15,852 nucleotides of DNA, taken from NCBI GenBank assembly GCA_934561555.1, contig CAKTGQ010000036.1:1-15852 (forward strand), read 5' to 3'. A program made the translations under genes and the position numbers. Below, piece by piece: positions 5,761 to 11,405 of this stretch; position 1 is the first letter of the stretch; each line of letters starts with the position of its first letter. The stretch comes from an uncultured Faecalibacterium sp. (GTDB lineage Bacteria > Bacillota > Clostridia > Oscillospirales > Ruminococcaceae). The notes below the pieces were generated by a model that was not told the DNA's origin, searched no databases, and saw only the letters and a list, made by a program, of their open reading frames with translations.

Positions 5761-5790
5761 AGGATACCACAGCTCTGCCCCGCTTGTCAA
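5761..5790 (-). promoter_or_regulatory. Distal flavodoxin promoter (P1)
   Basis: Consensus -35 TTGACA (5785-5790), 18-nt spacer, -10 TATCCT (5761-5766). The transcript would start near 5754, pass through O1 and meet the hairpin at 5702-5734 within about 50 nt, before the flavodoxin start codon at 5649. Confidence 0.6.
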
Positions 5791-5826
5791 GGCATTGGCG
5801 CAATGTTTGCATGATGCAACAATGCC
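5791..5826. repeat. Nested inverted repeat next to the flavodoxin P1 -35 box
   Basis: Outer arms GGCATTG (5791-5797) and CAATGCC (5820-5826) enclose a second inverted repeat TTGCAT-G-ATGCAA (5807-5819). It abuts the -35 box of P1 and lies 31 nt after the stop of the DUF1624 gene. There is no T-run. It may be a protein-binding site for P1 or a structured 3' end of the upstream mRNA. Confidence 0.4.
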
Positions 5827-5857
5827 GCCTTTCTCAAAAGTGCATGAAGCGTGTGTT

Positions 5858-6613
5858 TCAGCCGCCCAATACGCGGAAAACCACCAGCAGCACCCCGTAG
5901 ATAACCGGCTGGTGCAGCAGATATAACAGCAGCGAATGCCGCCCAAGCCAGCCCAGCAGTGGACAGAACGAGCGGCGCAAGGGCTCCATGCGCTGCCGCC
6001 CTACAATGCCGTAGAGAAAGTACCCTGCCCAGAACAGAAACAGCCACGGCAGAAGGGCAAAATAATCCGTAGAATAGAACCACCACGGATAAAAGCCAAA
6101 GTACGCAGTAGCGTAATTTGCATACAGTGTCTGCGGTAGCCAGAGACGCAGACTGCAAAAGCCCAGATAGCCTGCCGAAACATTGCGGGTAAGGGCGAAC
6201 AGCACTGCCGAGACGGCAAGCCCTGCCGCCGGGGGAATGCGCTGCAGCGGCTTTTCCAACAGACCGGTCAGCAGCATAGCGCTGCCCAGCAGGGTCAGCA
6301 CACCAAAGATAACTCTGTCCTCCGGCATAAAAAGCAGCGTGACCGCCGTGACAAGCGTCCCTGCCCCGAACACCTGTGCGCCCCGGCGCAGGGTATGATG
6401 CCCCAGCTGCACACAGAAGCCGGACAACAGAATAAACACCCAACAAATGCTCTGCTGCCACAGATGCCCGGGCAAGCCATAATACCAAGCGGCCTGAATG
6501 CCGAAGAGATTGACCAGATCCCAGCAGCCGTGATAGAGCATCATACTGACCAGATCCAGCCCGCGCAGCTCGTCCAGAAGGGCGTAGCGGGCAGAAGCGT
6601 CATGTTGCTTCAC
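5858..6613 (-). CDS. DUF1624 / HGSNAT-like membrane protein
   Basis: A 251-aa polytopic membrane protein with about seven hydrophobic segments. The N-terminal motif LLDELRGLDLVSMMLYHGCW (R17, D20, H28) is characteristic of the DUF1624 / heparan-alpha-glucosaminide N-acetyltransferase family, in which a membrane-embedded His takes part in acetyl transfer across the membrane. The C-terminal LGRHSLLLYLLHQPVIYG is also typical. The bacterial substrate is unknown; cell-surface glycans are a guess. The frame is open to a GTG at 6637, but GTG 6611-6613 is preferred because AGGAAGG lies 8 nt upstream and the conserved region begins nine residues later. It is the last gene of the long minus-strand run, 28 nt after the U32 gene. 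Confidence 0.8.
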   Translation of the reverse strand: MKQHDASARYALLDELRGLDLVSMMLYHGCWDLVNLFGIQAAWYYGLPGHLWQQSICWVFILLSGFCVQLGHHTLRRGAQVFGAGTLVTAVTLLFMPEDRVIFGVLTLLGSAMLLTGLLEKPLQRIPPAAGLAVSAVLFALTRNVSAGYLGFCSLRLWLPQTLYANYATAYFGFYPWWFYSTDYFALLPWLFLFWAGYFLYGIVGRQRMEPLRRSFCPLLGWLGRHSLLLYLLHQPVIYGVLLVVFRVLGG

Positions 6614-6641
6614 AGCATTTTCCTTCCTTTTTATCACGCTG

Positions 6642-7865
6642 TTACACCGTTTTCCGGCGCAGCAGGCTCATTGGCGGCAGCTCCGGGGTGGGCATGGTGT
6701 ATTTTTCCATGGCGTGAGGAGTGCTTTCCACCCGCTCCCCTGCTTCGTTTTCGATCCATTCCGGGGTAAGCGGGATGCTGCGGCCGTCCGGGCACAGCGC
6801 CTCCAGCGTATCCCCAAGGCTCCATTTTCCGCGCTGCTGGCAGTGGGCGATACCGTTTTCCCAGCTGTCCACCGTGCCCACGAACTCCCACTCGCGGATG
6901 TAGGTAGCGCTGTCGGTAGCCTGTTTGGCCTGCTCGCGGCCAAAATAGAAGCCGGGAGAATAGTGCCGGTGGCTGGTGCGGGTAAGCTCTGCGTACACCT
7001 CCGGCGGCAGCTCAAAGTTATCGTTTGCCGGGTCAGCCAGATAGGCGTCCAGTGCCTTGCGGTAGGCGGCGGTGACGCTGGCGACATAGTAGAAGGTCTT
7101 GGCGCGGCCTTCGATCTTCAGGCTGTCCACGCCTGCCTTGCAGATCAGGTCGATGAAGGGCGCGGTACACATATCGTTGGCGTTAAGGATGTAACTGCCG
7201 TTCTCATTCTCGCCGATCTCATACAGCTGGCCGGGGCGGGTCTCCTCGCTCAGGTAGTACTTCCAGCGGCAGGGTTGGGCGCACTGGCCGCGGTTGGCAT
7301 CGCGGCCCGCCATGTAGTTGGACAGCAGGCACCGGCCGGACACGCTCATGCACATCGCACCGTGCACAAAGGCTTCAATTTCAAGCTCCGGCGGGGTCTT
7401 ATCGCGCAGGATGGCGATATCCTGCAAGGTCATCTCCCGCGCCAGCACCACCCGCTTTGCGCCCATCTTATAGGCGGCGCGGGCGGCTGCCCAGTTGGTG
7501 ATGCCGGTCTGGGTGGAAAGATGCACGTCAATGTCCGGGGCAAAGGTCTTGCAGGCGTCCAGCACACCAAGGTCTGCCACGATAAAGGCATCCACACCGG
7601 CCTTGGCAGCCTCCTTGATGGCCTCCGGCAGACGGTCGGCTTCCTCGTTGGTGGGCAGGGTGTTCATGGTCAGGTAGACCTTGCGTCCACGGGCGTGGGC
7701 ATAGATAACGCTTTCTGTCAGCTGCTCCGGGGTAAAATTGGCCGGGGCTGAACGCATACCAAACTCCGGCAGGCCGCAGTAAACGGCATCGGCACCGTAG
7801 TTGATGGCATAACGCAGACGTTCCGCATCGCCCGCCGGGGCAAGCAGTTCCGGGATCTGTAACAT
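6642..7865 (-). CDS. Peptidase U32-family protein, TrhP-like tRNA hydroxylation factor
   Basis: A 407-aa U32-family protein with the family signature EAFVHGAMCMSVSGRCLLSN (residues 164-183) and further cysteines C195 and C199 in GQCAQPCRWKYY. The N-terminal PELLAPAGDAERLRYAINYG opening and a GADAVYCG strand fit the TIM-barrel-like start. Several members are not proteases but RNA hydroxylation factors: TrhP in E. coli and the B. subtilis YrrN/YrrO pair make 5-hydroxyuridine at tRNA position 34, and RlhA acts on 23S rRNA; the cysteines are likely cluster ligands. Here the upstream neighbour is mltG, as in the B. subtilis yrrL-yrrO region, which favours the TrhP assignment (inference). ATG at 7863-7865 with an AGAGGAA site. 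Confidence 0.85.
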   Translation of the reverse strand: MLQIPELLAPAGDAERLRYAINYGADAVYCGLPEFGMRSAPANFTPEQLTESVIYAHARGRKVYLTMNTLPTNEEADRLPEAIKEAAKAGVDAFIVADLGVLDACKTFAPDIDVHLSTQTGITNWAAARAAYKMGAKRVVLAREMTLQDIAILRDKTPPELEIEAFVHGAMCMSVSGRCLLSNYMAGRDANRGQCAQPCRWKYYLSEETRPGQLYEIGENENGSYILNANDMCTAPFIDLICKAGVDSLKIEGRAKTFYYVASVTAAYRKALDAYLADPANDNFELPPEVYAELTRTSHRHYSPGFYFGREQAKQATDSATYIREWEFVGTVDSWENGIAHCQQRGKWSLGDTLEALCPDGRSIPLTPEWIENEAGERVESTPHAMEKYTMPTPELPPMSLLRRKTV

Positions 7866-7902
7866 TTGTAGGTTCCTCTCTTATGTATCACAGTTTTTAA
7901 CG

Positions 7903-7946
7903 GGAAAGGGGCCGCTGCACCGTGTTTTTTGTGCAGCGGCCTTTCC
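7903..7946 (-). other. Long stem-loop between mltG and the U32 gene
   Basis: Starting at the base after the mltG stop codon, GGCCGCTGCAC and GTGCAGCGGCC form an 11-bp stem around a 10-nt loop, extended by GGAAA/TTTCC pairs across a 2-nt bulge. On the minus strand it is followed by CGTTAAAAAC, not a T-run. It may be a partial terminator or an mRNA processing/stability element. The 81-nt gap is otherwise empty apart from the U32 ribosome binding site. Confidence 0.6.
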
Positions 7947-9089
7947 TCAGTTTTTCAGGCTTTTGTTCACAGCTGCGGCAGTTTTGCAATTGGCATTATG
8001 TTCTGCCAGCGTGTGGGCGTAGTAGTAGTTGCCTTTGAGGTCGGTCACAAAGAAGTAAGCGTCCTTGGCTTCCTCATCGGGCTGCGGCTCCAGCGCCGCC
8101 TTGATGGCGGCAAGTCCGGGGTTCGAGATTGGGCCTGCGGGCAGGCCGGTGCAGCTGTAAGTGTCGTAAGCTGCAAGGATATTTTCCGGGATATCGTCCC
8201 AGCCGCCGTAGTAGGGCGCGACCCAGTTCCAGAGATAGTTATTGTCGGCGTCGCTCTGGATATAGCTGGAGGTGTTGCTTTGCAGCATGGGGTAGGGCGA
8301 ACCCTCTGCCAGACGGTTGCGGAACACCTGCGCCACGTTGGAATCCTGACTGTTGCCCGCTTCCTCCTGTACAAAGGAGGCAAGGGTGACAAGCTCCGGC
8401 AGGGTCATTCCCTGCTTCTTGAGCGCCGCGTACATTTCCTCGGTGATTTGTGCATCGAACTGGGCGTAGAAGGTGGCCACATAGTTGTGCACCGTATCGT
8501 CCTTCAAAAACTCGTAGGTCTCCGGGAAAAGATAGCCCTCGCATTTCATAAAACGGTTCGGGGCATCTTTATCCTCCGGGACATACTGCCAGAAGGTATA
8601 TGCGCTGAAATCGCCCTCGTTGGCTTCTTTCAGAAAGTCCTCGGCGGTGCACAGCCCGGCGGCTTCCATCTTCTGGGCAATGGCAATGGCCGTTGTGCCC
8701 TCCGGGATGGTCACCCGCACCGTTTCTGCCTTGGCGTACTGGGAAAGGGTGGCAATGATCGCATCGTAGGAAATCGCACTGGTCTGCAAAACAAAATCGC
8801 CGTACTGCAACTTTGCGGCAGCGCCCTTTTCCCCCACATACCAGCGGAACAGGTAGGCAGAGCGGATGACGCCCGCCTCCTTCAGCTTGTTGGCAATAGC
8901 CGCCACGCCGCTGCCCTGCGGGATGCTTACAGTCACCTCTGTGCTGCCGGGTGCACCATTGCCGTGGATCTCATTGTAGGCAAACAGCACCGCTGCGCCC
9001 GCTGCCAGAAGGAGCAGCAGAAGCACCACCAGCAGAATTTTGCCTGCGCCGCCCTTTTTGCGGGCTGCGTGTGTATCGTTGTGTGCCAT
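7947..9089 (-). CDS. mltG: Endolytic murein transglycosylase MltG
   Basis: A 380-aa membrane-anchored enzyme that cleaves nascent peptidoglycan strands to end their elongation. A basic cytoplasmic start (ARKKGGAGK) is followed by one transmembrane helix (about residues 18-38) and then the extracytoplasmic YceG/MltG domain. The catalytic Glu is expected at residue 243 in LASFVQEEAG, and GLPAGPISNPGLAAIKAALE is the conserved C-terminal motif. The segment between LQS and DTYSCTGLP is longer than usual and rich in aromatic residues. Start: ATG 9087-9089 with AAGGAAGG 5 nt upstream; a GTG two codons earlier would overlap that site. Gene order MltG then U32 resembles B. subtilis yrrL-yrrO. It lies 16 nt downstream of the GNAT-like gene. 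Confidence 0.93.
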   Translation of the reverse strand: MAHNDTHAARKKGGAGKILLVVLLLLLLAAGAAVLFAYNEIHGNGAPGSTEVTVSIPQGSGVAAIANKLKEAGVIRSAYLFRWYVGEKGAAAKLQYGDFVLQTSAISYDAIIATLSQYAKAETVRVTIPEGTTAIAIAQKMEAAGLCTAEDFLKEANEGDFSAYTFWQYVPEDKDAPNRFMKCEGYLFPETYEFLKDDTVHNYVATFYAQFDAQITEEMYAALKKQGMTLPELVTLASFVQEEAGNSQDSNVAQVFRNRLAEGSPYPMLQSNTSSYIQSDADNNYLWNWVAPYYGGWDDIPENILAAYDTYSCTGLPAGPISNPGLAAIKAALEPQPDEEAKDAYFFVTDLKGNYYYAHTLAEHNANCKTAAAVNKSLKN

Positions 9090-9105
9090 ACGCACCTTCC
9101 TTTTT

Positions 9106-9918
9106 TCAGTTTTCCAGCATCAGACGCAGATAGCTTTCGCTTACATCAAAAGGCTCTGCGTCAAAGCGGATCATGCCGTATTCCTGCCGGGTGCCCTCGC
9201 CCAGAAACAGCGGCTGGGCAGCACCTACCGTAATGACCGCCTTTTCCACGATGACTTCCTTCTCGCGGGCGGCTTCCATCAGGATCTCGGCGGCGCGGTC
9301 ACTGTCGGCCATCATCTCCACAAAATACAGGGTATCCTCCTTGCGGAAGTAGATGCCGTAGCCATGTTCGTTGGACACGATGGTAGCGCCCCGGGCGTAC
9401 AGCTCCTGCAACACCACCGCCATGCGTTCCGGGCTCAGCTGCACGGTATCCTTCCAGAACTGTTCCCGCAGCTCGCACAACTTTTTGGCCGTCACCGTGT
9501 CAAATTCCGCCTGGCTCCACAGGTTGCGGCTCACCTCACGAGGCAGGCAGCGCAGGGCAAAAGCCTTTGCAAAGCCCTTATCCTGCAGCAGAGCGGCCTG
9601 TGCTGCGTCTGCCGGGACTGCCACGGTAAAGCCTGCGCCCCGCAGCTTTTGCTGGGCGCACAGGGTATCCAGCAGACCCGCCAGCAACAAGCTGCCCTCA
9701 CCGCACAGGCACAGATAATTGCCTGCCCGCCCCTGCAAGGTGACCGGCACAGCCAGCGCAGCCGCCACGATGGTGTCGTTTTCGTCGGCCACATAAATGT
9801 TCTGCATACCGGCAAAGCGCTCCAGTACCATTTTTGCAAAATCTTCGGTATCATGATGCTGGCTCTGCCACAAAGCCAGCACTGCCGCCTCGTCGGACGG
9901 CTGCATCAGACGATACAT
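9106..9918 (-). CDS. GNAT-like two-domain protein of unknown substrate
   Basis: A 270-aa soluble protein. The N-terminal half (MYRLMQPSDEAAVLALWQSQ, then IYVADENDTIVAAALAVPV) has the beta-strand/helix opening of GNAT acetyltransferases, and the C-terminal half (HGYGIYFRKEDTLYFVEMM through EYGMIRF) looks like a second degenerate GNAT fold, an arrangement seen in Eis-like proteins. The acetyl-CoA-binding R/Q-x-x-G-x-G/A motif is not evident, so catalytic activity is uncertain. ATG at 9916-9918; a GAGGGGG site is about 11 nt upstream. It sits between tmk (35-nt gap) and mltG (16-nt gap) in the long minus-strand run, with no known functional link to either. Confidence 0.65.
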   Translation of the reverse strand: MYRLMQPSDEAAVLALWQSQHHDTEDFAKMVLERFAGMQNIYVADENDTIVAAALAVPVTLQGRAGNYLCLCGEGSLLLAGLLDTLCAQQKLRGAGFTVAVPADAAQAALLQDKGFAKAFALRCLPREVSRNLWSQAEFDTVTAKKLCELREQFWKDTVQLSPERMAVVLQELYARGATIVSNEHGYGIYFRKEDTLYFVEMMADSDRAAEILMEAAREKEVIVEKAVITVGAAQPLFLGEGTRQEYGMIRFDAEPFDVSESYLRLMLEN

Positions 9919-9953
9919 CGTTCAGGATGCCCCCTCTTATCATATTTTATCGT

Positions 9954-10625
9954 TCAGCCCAGCGTTTTCCGGGCAAGCTGTTGCACCTCTTGCTGGATCT
10001 CTTCAATACTGCGCATAACGTCCCCGCTGGTGCAGTGCACGGTATCCCAGCCAAGATGCCGGGCGCAGAACTCGGCTGCGGCGCGGCTGCGCGCCAGATA
10101 GGCGGTATCCTTCTCGTGCACGTCCTTTTTGCTCTCGTCGCCGTGGTAGCGCTGAGTCATCAGCCGCTGGCTGACCGCCGGATCCACCTGCAAATAGATG
10201 ACCCTGTCCGGTGCGGGCAGACCCAGCAGACGGAACTCGTAATCGAACAGCCAGTGCAAATATTCCTCCCACTGCTCCTGCGAGAGCTTCGAGCACTGGT
10301 GCACCGCGTTGGAGGTGGTGTACCGGTCGGCGATGATCACACCGCCCTGCTCGTAAAAGCTGCCCCAGCTGGTTTTATAGCTGGCGTAGCGGTCCACCGC
10401 GTAAAAGCTGGAAGCCGCGTAGGCGTTTACATCGTCCGGGTGCTGGCCGAACTGCCCGGCCAGATACATCTTGACAAGTGCGCTGGAATCGCTGGCATAG
10501 TCCGGGAAGGTAATCTTCTGCACCGGCACGCCCTGCGCGGCGAGATGCTCTGCCAGCAACTTTGCCTGTGTGGCCTTGCCGCTGCCGTCCAGCCCTTCCA
10601 GTACGATCAATTTGCCCTTGCTCAT
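9954..10625 (-). CDS. tmk: Thymidylate kinase
   Basis: A 223-aa dTMP kinase that converts dTMP to dTDP with ATP. The protein opens MSKGKLIVLEGLDGSGKATQ; the P-loop is GLDGSGKAT, with Ala18 where Ser/Thr is usual after the Lys, followed by Thr19. The DRY motif is ADRYTTSNAVHQ, and VIYLQVDPAVSQRLMTQRY leads to the lid region. ATG at 10623-10625 overlaps the thyX stop codon (ATGA), so translation is likely coupled to thyX. The frame remains open 60 codons upstream inside thyX, but those residues do not belong to the family. Function is consecutive to ThyX in the dTTP pathway. Mg2+ coordination by Thr19 instead of residue 18 is a guess. Confidence 0.92.
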   Translation of the reverse strand: MSKGKLIVLEGLDGSGKATQAKLLAEHLAAQGVPVQKITFPDYASDSSALVKMYLAGQFGQHPDDVNAYAASSFYAVDRYASYKTSWGSFYEQGGVIIADRYTTSNAVHQCSKLSQEQWEEYLHWLFDYEFRLLGLPAPDRVIYLQVDPAVSQRLMTQRYHGDESKKDVHEKDTAYLARSRAAAEFCARHLGWDTVHCTSGDVMRSIEEIQQEVQQLARKTLG

Positions 10626-11401
10626 ACGGCGGCACCTTCCTTGATAGCGGCATATCTTGCGCGCACCTCGGCGGTCTTGCCGCAGCACATCTTGCCCTCC
10701 GGGCAAGAGCCGCACAGGCAGGCAGGACCGGCCTTGGCAAAGATATGGGGGGCCACCGGGTACACCAGCGCGAACATTTTTTCGGCCAGTTCCCGGATTT
10801 CCCACTGGGCGCGGTTGCAGCAGCGCAGCTGGAAGAAGTTCATCAGGCTGCGGGCGTTCATGGTGACCACCATTTTGGTCTCGCAGGCGTTGGGCAGCAC
10901 AAAGCGGGCGTCCTCGTTGGCCTGCTTGGAAGCCTTGGCACGGGCCTGCTTTTCCGGCATTCCCTCAGCCATCAGGCGGGCGGTGTGCCCCTCCTCCAGC
11001 TTATGGGCAAGGTCGAGATAGCGCCGGGCATCCTCCTCCATGCTGGCAAGAAAAGCCGCCTTTGCTTCCGGGATGGCTTCGATCTCCGGGGGCGTCACAT
11101 AGCGGAAATCATCCAGACGCACATAGCGCTGGCTCTGCACGCTGAAGGACGCGATGCGGTGCCGGGTAATCTGGGCAAGCAGGGTGCGGCTGACCCCCTC
11201 GATGCCAAAGGTAAAGCTGGCGTGCTCGATGGGGCTGGCATGGCCAAGGTCGCTGAGCATGGTCAGGAATTTTGCAGTTTTTTCTTCGTCCAGCCCATCC
11301 AGAAGGTCGGTGATGTGGGCGTCGGAGTAGCAAAGCTTTGCGGCAGCCGCCACCACCTTTTCCGGTTCCGGGGTGTGGGCGATCAAACGAACAGTCATCA
11401 T
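10622..11401 (-). CDS. thyX: Flavin-dependent thymidylate synthase
   Basis: A 259-aa FAD-dependent thymidylate synthase that methylates dUMP to dTMP using methylenetetrahydrofolate and NADPH. The ThyX motif RHR-X7-S is present as RHRIASFSVQS (residues 80-90) followed by QRY. The C-terminal part carries RSLMNFFQLRCCNRAQWEIR, and a Cys-rich tail, CLCGSCPEGKMCC (228-240), follows the catalytic domain. This tail could bind metal, but its role is unknown. Two adjacent ATGs (11399-11401, 11396-11398) are possible; GGAGGAAG upstream suits the first. The gene lies 4 nt after the helicase stop codon and overlaps tmk by 4 nt, so the three are clearly one transcription unit. ThyX replaces ThyA, which is not in the window. 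Confidence 0.95.
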   Translation of the reverse strand: MMTVRLIAHTPEPEKVVAAAAKLCYSDAHITDLLDGLDEEKTAKFLTMLSDLGHASPIEHASFTFGIEGVSRTLLAQITRHRIASFSVQSQRYVRLDDFRYVTPPEIEAIPEAKAAFLASMEEDARRYLDLAHKLEEGHTARLMAEGMPEKQARAKASKQANEDARFVLPNACETKMVVTMNARSLMNFFQLRCCNRAQWEIRELAEKMFALVYPVAPHIFAKAGPACLCGSCPEGKMCCGKTAEVRARYAAIKEGAAV

Positions 11402-11405
11402 AGGG

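Noticed and set aside
6714..11021. Several plus-strand frames of 300-400 codons (6714-7751, 7929-9233, 9040-10101, 9834-11021)
   Set aside because: All lie opposite recognised minus-strand genes and cross their boundaries; they have no start signals and no recognisable domains.
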